From the NCBI GenBank assembly GCA_035933635.1, contig DASYYY010000009.1:162038-226037 (forward strand): DNA of 64,000 nucleotides, in the 5' to 3' direction. The stretch comes from JAKIVR01 sp035933635 (GTDB lineage: Archaea > Thermoplasmatota > Thermoplasmata > Lutacidiplasmatales > UBA184). Each line of letters begins with the position of its first letter. Within the stretch, counting starts at the first letter, position 1. A program made the translations under genes and the position numbers. This document shows positions 43,855 through 51,639 of the stretch, one piece after another. The notes beneath the pieces are model-generated. The model worked only from the letters and a program-made list of their open reading frames with translations, was not told the origin of the DNA and did no database searches.

Positions 43855-44615
43855 ACGCCGAGGCCCGGCGCGACCCCCGTTCCCCCCCGAACCCGGACCG
43901 TCCCACCGGCGACTCGGCCTACGCCGATGGCTACGCCGCCGGTTACGGCGAGGGGATCCGCGAGTCCCTCCGGGAGATCCTGCAGCACGCCTCGCGCGGG
44001 CACACCGCCGCCGAGCTCCGCGTGCTCATCGAGAGCCGCCTGGCCCGGATCCCCGAGGATGTCGAGCTCAAGCGCAAGAGCCTGATGGCCCCGCCGCGGC
44101 GCCCCTCGTGGGGTCCGCTCCTGCGGGCGCCGGGCTCCCTGACGCCGGAGCCACCGCCGGCGTTGCCGGCGGTCCTCCCCGGTAACTCCTACCTGTTCCG
44201 CGAGGAGCGCCCCGACCGCGGCGCCCGGTTCTTCCAGCAGCTCGCCGGTTCCCACGACGTCGTCGTGTGGCTCTCCGTCCAGGACCCGCCGGCGTGGCCG
44301 GTCCCTCCGGAGAAGGTCATCGCGTTGCGACCGACGCCACCGTCGGCCAACGGCGCGTCGCCGGCCGTCGGCCCGAGCGAGGCGGCCGGCCAGATCCAGC
44401 ACGCCGGTGGCCCGGAGTCGCGGGTGGCGGTCTACGTCGACAGCCTGGAGTTCTTCCTCACGGAGTACGGTCACGAGACGACGATGCGGTTCGCGAGCTG
44501 GCTCGGCACGTGGCCGCGGGGGACGCGCGCCGTCGCGGTGGTCTCCGTCGATCCCGGGACGCTCGAAGAGCGCGAGCGGCACCTCCTACAGCGGGCCTTC
44601 TCCGTCATCGCCTGA
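43851..44615 (+). CDS. DUF835-containing protein
   Basis: A 254-aa protein overlapping the DUF35 gene by four bases. The N-terminal 80 residues hold a short helical region (YADGYAAGYGEGIRESLREIL), then a Pro-rich linker, then a DUF835-like domain from about residue 108: GNSYLFREERPDRGARFFQQL, VYVDSLEFFLTEYGHETTMRF, and VSVDPGTLEERERHLLQ. DUF835 is common in Thermoplasmata and Thermococci, often beside signalling domains, and its function is unknown. Position in a lipid-precursor operon is noted but not explained. Confidence 0.72.
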   Translation: MNAEARRDPRSPPNPDRPTGDSAYADGYAAGYGEGIRESLREILQHASRGHTAAELRVLIESRLARIPEDVELKRKSLMAPPRRPSWGPLLRAPGSLTPEPPPALPAVLPGNSYLFREERPDRGARFFQQLAGSHDVVVWLSVQDPPAWPVPPEKVIALRPTPPSANGASPAVGPSEAAGQIQHAGGPESRVAVYVDSLEFFLTEYGHETTMRFASWLGTWPRGTRAVAVVSVDPGTLEERERHLLQRAFSVIA

Positions 44616-44632
44616 GGGGCGAGCCGCTCTCG

Positions 44633-45841
44633 ATGGAGATCGCGTTCTTCTCGGACAGTTACCTGCCCACCCGCGACGGGGTCGCCGTCGAGGTCCATGC
44701 CCTGGCGAAAGCGCTCCGCCGGCTCGGTCACGCGATCACCGTCTTCACCCCGCAGACCGCCGCCGGGATCGCCTCCGCCGATGCCGAGGTCGACGGAATC
44801 CCGCTCGTGCGCTCACGCGCGCTGCCCGTACCGATCTACGGCGAGTACCGGTGGGCGCTCTTTCCGTTCAAGCAGCTGCGCGGGCGCGAGTTCGGCTCCA
44901 CGACCGACGTCGTCCACATCCACACCCCCGGTCTGGTCGGGACCACCGGTTTCTTCGCCGCGCGGCGCTACCGCCTGCCGCTGCTGGGCACCTTCCACAC
45001 CGACGTCTACGCCGCCCGCGGCAGCTTCCCCGGCCGCGCGCTACTGCGGTTGTTCTTCCGGACCGCGCGGTGGTACAGCCTGGGACTGTACTACCGGTGC
45101 GACCTGACCACCGCCCCGAGCGCCCCGGCCCGGGAGGCGCTGCTCGAGCACGCGAGCAAGCCGTTCCGCCGGGAGATCGAGGTCGTCCCGAACGGGATCG
45201 AGACCGACCGGTTCCGACCCGGGCTCGCCGTACCGGACTGGCGGACGCGGTGCGGGATGGGGGCCGGGCCGATCCTGACCTATCTCGGCCGGCTGACCGC
45301 GGACAAGGGCGTCCATCGCTTCCTCGATTCGCTCCACCGCCTGCCGACCGACCGGCCCTGGTGGGGCGTGGTCGCCGGCGTGGGACCCGAGGAGCCGGCG
45401 GTCCGCGCCCGGATCCGGCAGGACCCGCATCTCGCCGGCCGGGTGCGCTACCTCGGGCCGGTGAGCGAGGAGGAGAAGCCGGCCCTGTTCTCCCAGAGCG
45501 AACTGTTCGTGCTCCCGTCGGTCGCCGACACGGCGAGCGTCGCGGTCCTCGAGGCGATGGCCTCGGGGGTGCCGTGCGTCGTCTCCAATATCGGCGGCCC
45601 GGCCGCCCTGGTCCACGATGGCGAGACCGGGCGCGTGGTGGCCGTGAACGATCCGGCCCCGCTGACCGGCGCGCTCGCCGACCTGCTCGACCGACCGGAC
45701 GAACGCGCCCGGCTGGGCCGCGCCGCCGCCCAGTGGGTCCGGCGCGAAGCCTCCATCGAGCACACGGCGCGACGGTTTATCTCCCTCTACGACGCTCTTC
45801 TTCGGGCGGGGGCCGATGCTCGCCAAACGCGTGGCACGTGA
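44633..45841 (+). CDS. Family 4 glycosyltransferase
   Basis: A 402-aa GT-B glycosyltransferase. The N-terminal acceptor domain begins IAFFSDSYLPTRDGVAVEVHALA; the C-terminal donor domain has LTYLGRLTADKGVHRFL and the nucleotide-sugar signature LFVLPSVADTASVAVLEAMASGVPCV. It resembles enzymes that put a sugar on diacylglycerol or dolichol-type lipids. ATG 44633 follows the DUF835 stop by 17 bp; the longer frame is a shadow. Lying after the isoprenoid-entry genes, it may glycosylate an archaeal lipid, which is inference. It overlaps the next gene by 26 bp. Confidence 0.9.
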   Translation: MEIAFFSDSYLPTRDGVAVEVHALAKALRRLGHAITVFTPQTAAGIASADAEVDGIPLVRSRALPVPIYGEYRWALFPFKQLRGREFGSTTDVVHIHTPGLVGTTGFFAARRYRLPLLGTFHTDVYAARGSFPGRALLRLFFRTARWYSLGLYYRCDLTTAPSAPAREALLEHASKPFRREIEVVPNGIETDRFRPGLAVPDWRTRCGMGAGPILTYLGRLTADKGVHRFLDSLHRLPTDRPWWGVVAGVGPEEPAVRARIRQDPHLAGRVRYLGPVSEEEKPALFSQSELFVLPSVADTASVAVLEAMASGVPCVVSNIGGPAALVHDGETGRVVAVNDPAPLTGALADLLDRPDERARLGRAAAQWVRREASIEHTARRFISLYDALLRAGADARQTRGT

Positions 45842-46901
45842 GGAGCTGGACGCCGTCGCCCGGCTCGCCGATCCGGCCCGGCACGACCGCTACAGCGAGC
45901 ACGCGCTCGAGCGCTCGTTAGAGGAGTACCGCACCCACCGGCGGGACGCGGTCGGCCCGTTCACCATCACCGTCGACGGCGTACCCGTCGTCAACCTCTA
46001 CCGGGCGCTCTCCGACCCGGCGCGCGCCTTCGGAGAGCTCCTCCTCGCCCGCACCGGGGCCGAGCCCGAATCCGCCCGCTGGGAGTTCCTCCGCCCCCTC
46101 GACCGGATCACGATCGCCGGCGACGGCACCGCCCTCTTGGAGCGCGGCGGCAGCGCCCCGGTGCGCGTGGTCGTCCGGCTGGTGCTGCGCGAACACTACG
46201 TACCGATGCCGGCGCCTTCGGCGAAGTCGGCCCCTGCGGCGAGCCGGTCGGCACCCCGACCGGAACTGTTCACGCCCGCGACGCTCGCGAAGTACGTCCG
46301 GGCCTCGGGCGTCGTCCCCTACGCGCTGGCCATCGCGGTCTACTTCCCCGAAGAGCGCGTGCGCTACGAGGTCGATCTGGTCGAGAACGTCTTGCTCGTC
46401 GACCCCCGCGCGCGCTCCTTCCCTCCCTCCGGTCGCGTGGCGCGCCCTTCGCGGATGGGGCATGCCATCGACGCCCTCGTCGCCCGGGGCGAGCTGACGA
46501 TGCCCTCGGCGCGCGCGCTCGAGGTCGTGGCCGAGTCCAACGGGCTGACGGCGGTCGACGTCGCTCCGCTCTTCGGTGGCGTGCGCGAACTGGGCACCTC
46601 GGCGCTCGATTCGCTCGTCAGCCGACGGCTCGTCACCTTCGACCGGAGGACCGGGCTGTACCGGCCCCGGTTGGAGGCGCTCACCTCGAGCTCGGAGCGA
46701 CCCCGCGAGCGCACCTGCACCTTGGCGCCGCGCAGCAATCCTCGGCTGCGCACGAGCGTCATGGAGCTCCTGGCCGCGGCGGACTCGCGCGCGAGCTGCC
46801 CGTTGTGCGGCGATCCGCTGCCCAGCGGATGGAAGGGGCTGCTCTGCGCCAAGTGCCAGTCGCTGGTGGGCGACGGTTCCCCGGGCGCCCGGCCGGCCTG
46901 A
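45816..46901 (+). CDS. Unknown protein with C-terminal zinc ribbon
   Basis: No family recognised. The 361-aa protein has an N-terminal alpha/beta region (residues about 1-130), a central region with a helix-turn-helix-like pattern (ARALEVVAESNGLTAVDVAPL), and a C-terminal ribbon CPLCGDPL ... CAKC (about residues 327-348). It starts within the glycosyltransferase gene (26-bp overlap), so it is co-translated with it. The rest of the cluster concerns lipid precursors and sugars, but no direct function can be inferred. The last residues are Gly/Pro-rich. Confidence 0.68.
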   Translation: MLAKRVAREELDAVARLADPARHDRYSEHALERSLEEYRTHRRDAVGPFTITVDGVPVVNLYRALSDPARAFGELLLARTGAEPESARWEFLRPLDRITIAGDGTALLERGGSAPVRVVVRLVLREHYVPMPAPSAKSAPAASRSAPRPELFTPATLAKYVRASGVVPYALAIAVYFPEERVRYEVDLVENVLLVDPRARSFPPSGRVARPSRMGHAIDALVARGELTMPSARALEVVAESNGLTAVDVAPLFGGVRELGTSALDSLVSRRLVTFDRRTGLYRPRLEALTSSSERPRERTCTLAPRSNPRLRTSVMELLAAADSRASCPLCGDPLPSGWKGLLCAKCQSLVGDGSPGARPA

Positions 46902-46906
46902 GGAGA

Positions 46907-47014
46907 CGGGCCTGTCGGGAGTCTCCGCCCCCGAGGGGGGACCCTCGGCGGCCTTTGAACCCGAGGATGCCGGCTTAGAAGGCCGGTACTTTATCCAAGC
47001 TAAGCTACAGGCCC
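46907..47014 (-). tRNA. tRNA-Arg(TCT) interrupted in the T-loop
   Basis: Arms read on the minus strand: acceptor GGGCCTG/CAGGCCC (all seven pairs), D-stem GCTT/AAGT, anticodon stem CCGGC/GCCGG with loop CTTCTAA (anticodon TCT), variable loop CATCC, T-stem TCGGG/CCCGA, discriminator G, CCA not encoded. The T-loop begins TTCAAA at 46959, but the 3' T-stem only starts at 46919, so the loop is 40 nt long and holds a 33-nt insert. It lies directly downstream of the DUF99 gene on the same strand. Without allowing for the insert the 3' half cannot be recognised as tRNA. Confidence 0.9.
46921..46953 (-). other. Putative 33-nt T-loop intron of tRNA-Arg
   Basis: Removing 33 nt gives the 7-nt T-loop TTCAAAT (or TTCAACT with a shifted cut). 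The insert can fold with CCGCC/GGCGG and GAGGG/CCCTC stems separated by a 3-nt GGG bulge and capped by a 4-nt loop. The flanks GGGTT/GACTC can pair in the precursor, as in the tRNA-Ala gene. Exact splice points are ambiguous by up to two bases. Confidence 0.75.
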
Positions 47015-47038
47015 ACTCCGCCTAGCCGGGCCGGCCGC

Positions 47039-47626
47039 CTAAAGACTTTGGCTCGACACAGCGCGCGCGGCCCGCGCCAGCAACCGGGCGAGGCGTAGCG
47101 GTTCCGGCCAAGCGCCGCGCATCGTGGACCGTGCGATCAGGCGCGCCGCATCGACCCGGCGGCACCCTACGGCAGCCGCCCACCGGCGCGCGGGACCGAC
47201 ACGAACGGCGAACACGGGGTGGGACCGGACCCTTCGCCATCGCTCTCGGAACGTCCGGGGAAAATACTTCCGGAGCGCGGCCTCGATCGCCCCGTAGTCC
47301 GGTCGGCGCGCGGTGAGCGAGACGACCGGCCGGCCGGTCCGGCGATGGAGCCGGTCGAGGTCGACGAGGTTGAACCCGCCGTAGGAGATCCCGTCCAGGA
47401 GGATCGCCCGCGGGCCCTCACGGAATCCGGTGGTCCGCCAAAGCCGAAGGATCGCATCGGTCGCATCCATCCCGTCGACCCGCACCCGCTCCAGTCGGAG
47501 CACTTCGAGGGTGTCGGGCGTGGAGCAGACGACCCCGGCGAGGGGGGCCCATCGATGACGCCGGGTGAAGGGGCCGTCGTCGAAGGCGGCCAGGCGCAGG
47601 TGCTCCTTGCCGAGCGCCCGCGCCAA
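47039..47626 (-). CDS. DUF99 family protein
   Basis: Archaeal DUF99 (UPF0215) protein of 195 aa from a TTG start. Family landmarks: HLRLAAFDDGPF at the N-terminus, PLAGVVCST, VDGMDATDAILRL, AILLDGISYGGFNLVDLDRLH and PVVSLTARRPDYGAIEAAL. The fold is related to endonuclease V, but the catalytic role is unproven. TTG 47626 places the family motif at the usual distance from the N-terminus; the open frame extends upstream through the divergent gene. Downstream lies tRNA-Arg, whose promoter must overlap this gene's stop. Confidence 0.83.
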   Translation of the reverse strand: MARALGKEHLRLAAFDDGPFTRRHRWAPLAGVVCSTPDTLEVLRLERVRVDGMDATDAILRLWRTTGFREGPRAILLDGISYGGFNLVDLDRLHRRTGRPVVSLTARRPDYGAIEAALRKYFPRTFRERWRRVRSHPVFAVRVGPARRWAAAVGCRRVDAARLIARSTMRGAWPEPLRLARLLARAARAVSSQSL

Positions 47627-47653
47627 GCTGATACCGCGTTCGGGGTTCGCGCG

Positions 47654-48598
47654 ATGTCGATGTTCGGCCCGCCGGTGACGCTGCGGTGCACCCAGTGCGG
47701 AGGGTACCTCGCCGCGCCGACGGCTCCGTCGCGCCAGCCCGCGTGGTTTCGTTGCCCGCATTGTGGCCACCCCGTCGCGGTGCTCGCGCCCCGGGACCCG
47801 CCGCCGCTGTTCACCTGGGAGGCGTTCCCCCCGCTTTACCCGATGCCCGCCCTGCCGCGCGCGGTCGGGCCGACCTACTACCGCACCGTCGGTGCGTTCC
47901 TGGTCCTGACGACCGTGCTGCTCGCGGTGGTGGCCGTCGGCTACCTCTGGCAAGGAGAGTCGGCCCTCGCCCCGCACCCCTACGCCATCGCCGGGCATGT
48001 CTTTGGGCGGACCGGACCGGACAACTCGACGGCGCCGTTGGCGGGCGCCCGCGTCAATCTCTCCGGGGAGTCGGGGTTCCGCGCCTCGATGACCACCGAT
48101 CCCTCCGGTGGATTCGCCTTCTACGGCGTTCCCGCCGGGGGCATCACGCTCAACGTCACCGCCGCCGGGTACTCGCCGCTCCAGGTGGGCCTGCTCGCCG
48201 ACCCGGTCTACTCCAGCCCGGCCGGGAACCTCACGAGCTTCGGCCTGGTCGTCGGACCCGCAGGCTCCGGCGGCGGCGCCACGATCGTCGAGACCCCCTT
48301 CCCGAACCTCGAGAGCCTGGTGGCCTCGCTCTGGAGCGGCGGGATCCTCGTCATCCTCGCCGCCCTCGTGGCCGCGCTCGGCACGGGCTTCTATCTGCGC
48401 CGCGGGCGGCTCTCGTGGGGGGTGGCCGCCGGTGCCGCGGGGGCCGTAGCTCCCGCCGCGCTGATCGAGCTGCAGGTGGCGACGATGTTCCCCGACCTCA
48501 CCGACCTGGTCGCCGTCGCGAGCGCCTTGGGCGTGGTGGCGGCGTTCATGCTGACCGTGTCGCTCGCCATGACCTCGGTGCCGGAGCCGACGGAGTGA
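47654..48598 (+). CDS. Membrane protein with N-terminal zinc ribbon and carboxypeptidase-regulatory-like domain
   Basis: A 314-aa protein of unknown function. Residues 11-36 form a cytoplasmic zinc ribbon (CTQCGG ... CPHCGH). A membrane helix follows near 78-97, then an exterior beta domain of the carboxypeptidase-regulatory type (AIAGHVFGRTGPDNS ... GITLNVTAAGYSPLQ) with N-glycosylation sequons, and three C-terminal membrane helices (about 218-240, 248-270, 280-300). It may couple surface and cytoplasm. ATG 47654 lies only 27 bp from the divergent DUF99 start, so the promoters must lie within each other's coding sequence. Confidence 0.75.
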   Translation: MSMFGPPVTLRCTQCGGYLAAPTAPSRQPAWFRCPHCGHPVAVLAPRDPPPLFTWEAFPPLYPMPALPRAVGPTYYRTVGAFLVLTTVLLAVVAVGYLWQGESALAPHPYAIAGHVFGRTGPDNSTAPLAGARVNLSGESGFRASMTTDPSGGFAFYGVPAGGITLNVTAAGYSPLQVGLLADPVYSSPAGNLTSFGLVVGPAGSGGGATIVETPFPNLESLVASLWSGGILVILAALVAALGTGFYLRRGRLSWGVAAGAAGAVAPAALIELQVATMFPDLTDLVAVASALGVVAAFMLTVSLAMTSVPEPTE

Positions 48599-48605
48599 AC
48601 GGGCG

Positions 48606-49103
48606 CTAGGACAGGCGCCGGGAGGCCCGGGCCGGCGAATGCGTCGCCGAGCGTCCCCCGATGGGCTTGCGCGTGCGGAAGCTGCCGCTCAACAGGTGCC
48701 AGTGGCCGACCTCGCTCTCGCCGCGCTGCCAGCAGAGGAAGACGAGCTCGCCGTCGCGACGGCTGTAGAAGTCCACGAGTCCGGTCTCAAGGTCCTTGAC
48801 CTCGATCCCCTCGGCCTGGAGCCGGAGCACCTCGGATTCGAGGCGCTGGCCGAGACGCTTCCATTCGTCATCGAGCCGCAGCTTCAGCTCGCGGTCGGGG
48901 TTGTCCACCGCGTCGGTCTCCCGGCCCCAGAAATGGGCGAGCCGCTGCAGCTCATCGTGGACCTTGCCGAGCCGCACGACCCAGGCGCGGAGTTGGGGCA
49001 GGAGCTCACGGAGGTGATCGAGGCGGTCGTTCGCCTCCGCCACCGTCCAGACCCTCGGGGGGCTGGCGCGTCGCGCGACCCCGGGGCGCGTCGCATCCGA
49101 CAT
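48606..49103 (-). CDS. DUF2203 family protein
   Basis: A 165-aa DUF2203 protein. Family features: VWTVAEANDRLDHLRELLPQL near the N-terminus, a central helical bundle, and GIEVKDLETGLVDFYSRRDGELVFLCWQRGESEVGHWHLL. Function unknown; often found in archaea and some bacteria. An element GTAAATAG (minus strand, 49128-49135) centred 28 bp upstream indicates a leaderless start at ATG 49103. The C-terminal 20 residues are Arg/Ser-rich. Confidence 0.85.
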   Translation of the reverse strand: MSDATRPGVARRASPPRVWTVAEANDRLDHLRELLPQLRAWVVRLGKVHDELQRLAHFWGRETDAVDNPDRELKLRLDDEWKRLGQRLESEVLRLQAEGIEVKDLETGLVDFYSRRDGELVFLCWQRGESEVGHWHLLSGSFRTRKPIGGRSATHSPARASRRLS

Positions 49104-49127
49104 CCAACCGTAAGATGTCGCGCACCC

Positions 49128-49135
49128 TATTTACG
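49128..49135 (-). promoter_or_regulatory. TATA box for the DUF2203 gene
   Basis: GTAAATAG on the minus strand, centred 28 bp before ATG 49103. Confidence 0.55.
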
Positions 49136-49160
49136 CTCCGTTGACGCAGTGGCGGAGCCG

Positions 49161-50417
49161 TTAGCGGGTGAGGGTCGGTTCGGCGACCGCGACCTGGTCG
49201 ACGGCCCAGCCCTTTTCGGCGTAAGCGCGGAGCACTTCGACGCCATGTCCGGCATCGCGGACCTCGAGCTCCAGTTCCACCGTCACCTCGCCGGGGGCGC
49301 TCCCGGGCGATTCGCGGTCGTGTACGATGTGGCGGACATTGGCGTTGGCCTGCGCGGCGACGGTGAGGAACTCGGTGAGCTGCCCGGGGAGGTCCTTCAC
49401 CACCGAGCGGAGCCGGAGCAGTCGCCCCTCGGCGCTCAAGCCGATGAAGAGCACCCGGTCCAGGAGGAACGGGTCGATGTTCCCCCCGCTGATCACCAAC
49501 ACGACCGGCCCGTCGGCGGCGAGCTCGGGGTGGTTGAGCAACGCCGCGAGCGGCGCGGCGCCGGCACCCTCGGCGAGGACCTTGGCCTGCTCGAGCAGGA
49601 GGAACGACGCCCGGGCGATCGAACGATCGTCGACCGCGTAGGCCCGGCACCCCACCGCCTCGAGGATACGGAACGGTAGGTCGCCGACGAAGCGGGTCGC
49701 CAATCCGTCGGCGAAGGTGTTCGGCCGGCCGCTCGTGACGATCCGGTGCTGCGCCAGGGAGGCGCGCAACGTGTCGGCCCCCGTGGGTTGGACCCCGACG
49801 ATCTCGGCCTGCGGCGCCTTCGCGTGGAGCGCGACGGCGATGCCCGCGAGCAGACCGCCGCCGCCGACGCCGGCGATCACCCGGCGCACCGATGGGAGCG
49901 ACTCGGCGATCTCGAGTCCGATCGTCCCCTGGCCGGCGATGACGAGCGGGTCGTCGAACGGCGGGATGTAGACCAGGCCCTCGGCCTTCGCCCGACGTTC
50001 GGCCTCCTCGTGGGCTTCCTCGTAGTCGGAGCCTTGCAGGATGACGCGGGCCCCGAGCTCGCGGGTCGCGTGCACCTTGAGCGGAGAGGCGGTGCGCGCC
50101 ATCACGATCGTCGCGGGGATCCCTCGAGCCCGCGCCGCCCACGCCACTCCTTGCGCGTGGTTGCCCGCGGAGGCCGTGATCACGCCGGACCTCGCCTGCG
50201 CATCGGTCAGGTGGGCGAGGCGGTTCGTCGCGCCCCGGAGCTTGAACGCGCCGGTGTACTGGAGATTCTCGAGCTTCAGATAGATCGGTGTGTCCGGCAG
50301 ACCGGGAAACCGCGGGGCGCGCACGAGCGGCGTCGGGGTGATCGCCTCCCGGATCTGCTCGCGAGCCTTGAGCACGTCATCGAAGCGTACCGGAAGTTCT
50401 GCCGGCGGCTCGGCCAT
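49161..50417 (-). CDS. ilvA: Threonine dehydratase (threonine ammonia-lyase) with ACT domain
   Basis: PLP enzyme that deaminates threonine to 2-oxobutyrate for isoleucine synthesis or threonine breakdown. The 418-aa protein has the PLP lysine in YTGAFKLRGATN, the GVGGGGLLAGIA phosphate loop and VLVISGGNID. A single C-terminal ACT domain (about residues 340-418) gives likely feedback control, as in catabolic/biosynthetic short forms. ATG 50417 is 26 bp after the box GGTTATCC, consistent with a leaderless message; the upstream frame extension has no family similarity. Confidence 0.92.
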   Translation of the reverse strand: MAEPPAELPVRFDDVLKAREQIREAITPTPLVRAPRFPGLPDTPIYLKLENLQYTGAFKLRGATNRLAHLTDAQARSGVITASAGNHAQGVAWAARARGIPATIVMARTASPLKVHATRELGARVILQGSDYEEAHEEAERRAKAEGLVYIPPFDDPLVIAGQGTIGLEIAESLPSVRRVIAGVGGGGLLAGIAVALHAKAPQAEIVGVQPTGADTLRASLAQHRIVTSGRPNTFADGLATRFVGDLPFRILEAVGCRAYAVDDRSIARASFLLLEQAKVLAEGAGAAPLAALLNHPELAADGPVVLVISGGNIDPFLLDRVLFIGLSAEGRLLRLRSVVKDLPGQLTEFLTVAAQANANVRHIVHDRESPGSAPGEVTVELELEVRDAGHGVEVLRAYAEKGWAVDQVAVAEPTLTR

Positions 50418-50438
50418 GTGCCGACCAGGTCGACCCGG

Positions 50439-50446
50439 GGATAACC
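50439..50446 (-). promoter_or_regulatory. TATA box for threonine dehydratase
   Basis: GGTTATCC on the minus strand, centred 26 bp before ATG 50417. Confidence 0.55.
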
Positions 50447-50582
50447 TGTTCGCGCCGAGGAACGTTTCGGCGCGCGACCCGGCGGGATCTCCAACGGGAG
50501 AGCGATCCAACGGAGCCGCGCGGGAGAAAGGTCGGTTCGCGGCCCCGCGGCACCCCTGCCGACGATAACTTTGCCTCAGTCT

Positions 50583-50589
50583 TTTATAG
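50583..50589 (+). promoter_or_regulatory. TATA box of the ribosomal protein operon
   Basis: TTTATAG, 50 bp before the L3 ATG, in a short AT-rich island. The predicted leader of about 25 nt carries the GGAGG ribosome-binding site at 50615-50619, so this operon, unlike many others here, has a leadered message. Confidence 0.7.
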
Positions 50590-50637
50590 TGAGCCTTTCT
50601 CCCCGACCCCCACCGGAGGAACGACGGACCCTCGCCC

Positions 50638-51639
50638 ATGGCTCGACGGCATCGCCCCCGACGGGGCTCACTAGGATACTCTCCGCGTTCCCGCTCCGTC
50701 CGACCGGTCCCGCGCGTCCGTTCGTGGCCCCCGGGACCGAAGGCTCCGACGATCGAGGGGTTCGCCGGCTACAAGGTCGGAATGACCCACGCGTTCATCG
50801 TCGACTACCGCAAGCGGTCGACGACGGCCGGCCAGGAGGTCTCGGTACCGGTCACCGTCGTCGAGGTGCCTCCGATCAAGGTCGCTGCGGCGCGACTCTA
50901 CCGCTCCGATCCGTACGGGATGCGGGTCGTCGCCGAGGTCTGGGGCGACCACCTCGACGAGCATCTGGCCGCACTGTTCCCCACCCATCCGGCAAGCCCT
51001 CCGGAAGCCCACGAGAAGTTCCTCCACGCCGAGGGCGAGGAGGTTCGCCTCCTGGTCCACACGCAGCCGCAACTGATCACCGGGGTCCCCTCGAAGGCCC
51101 CGGAACTGTTCGAGGTCCGGGTCTCGGGTGAGAAGGGCGCGGAGAGGCGGGCGTTCGCACTAAAGCAGCTCGGCCAGGAGATCCCGGCCGACAAGCTCGC
51201 CAAGGCCGGGGAGTTCCTCGACCTGATCGGTGTGACCAAGGGCAAGGGATTCCAGGGCCACATCAAGCGCTGGGGCGTCAAGCTACAACCGCACAAGAAC
51301 TCCAAGCACCGACGGATGATCGGTACCCTCGGACCGCACAACCCGAGCTTTGTCACGTACCGGATCCCGCAAGCGGGACAGACCGGCTACCACCGGCGCA
51401 CCGTCTACAATCTGCGCGTGCTCAAGGTCGTGCCCGACCCGCGCGCCGACCCGGTCACCCCGCTCGGCGGCTTCCCCCACTACGGGGAGGTCCGCTCGGC
51501 GTGTCTCGTCCTCCACGGCTCGCTCCCCGGACCGGCCAAGCGGCTCCTGCGGTTCCGGCTCCCGATCCGCAGTCGCGTCGTCGCCGTCGAGCAGGTCGAC
51601 GTCCGCTACCTCAGCACGCGCTCGAAGCAAGGAGCATGA
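50638..51639 (+). CDS. rpl3: Ribosomal protein L3 (uL3)
   Basis: Large-subunit protein of 333 aa, first gene of a 23-gene ribosomal run. It has the eukaryote/archaeal N-terminus (MARRHRPRRGSLGY), GFAGYKVGMTH, the GVTKGKGFQGHIKRWG peptidyl-transferase loop, and HRRMIGTLGPHNPS. A TATA box and GGAGG site precede ATG 50638. The stop overlaps the L4 ATG. Confidence 0.97.
   Translation: MARRHRPRRGSLGYSPRSRSVRPVPRVRSWPPGPKAPTIEGFAGYKVGMTHAFIVDYRKRSTTAGQEVSVPVTVVEVPPIKVAAARLYRSDPYGMRVVAEVWGDHLDEHLAALFPTHPASPPEAHEKFLHAEGEEVRLLVHTQPQLITGVPSKAPELFEVRVSGEKGAERRAFALKQLGQEIPADKLAKAGEFLDLIGVTKGKGFQGHIKRWGVKLQPHKNSKHRRMIGTLGPHNPSFVTYRIPQAGQTGYHRRTVYNLRVLKVVPDPRADPVTPLGGFPHYGEVRSACLVLHGSLPGPAKRLLRFRLPIRSRVVAVEQVDVRYLSTRSKQGA

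Noticed and set aside
46946..47014. Reading tRNA-Arg as an ordinary or truncated gene ending soon after the TTCAAA
   Set aside because: CCGCCGAGG could pair poorly with the T-stem, but only the downstream CCCGA and CAGGCCC complete both stems without mismatch, so the interrupted form is preferred.
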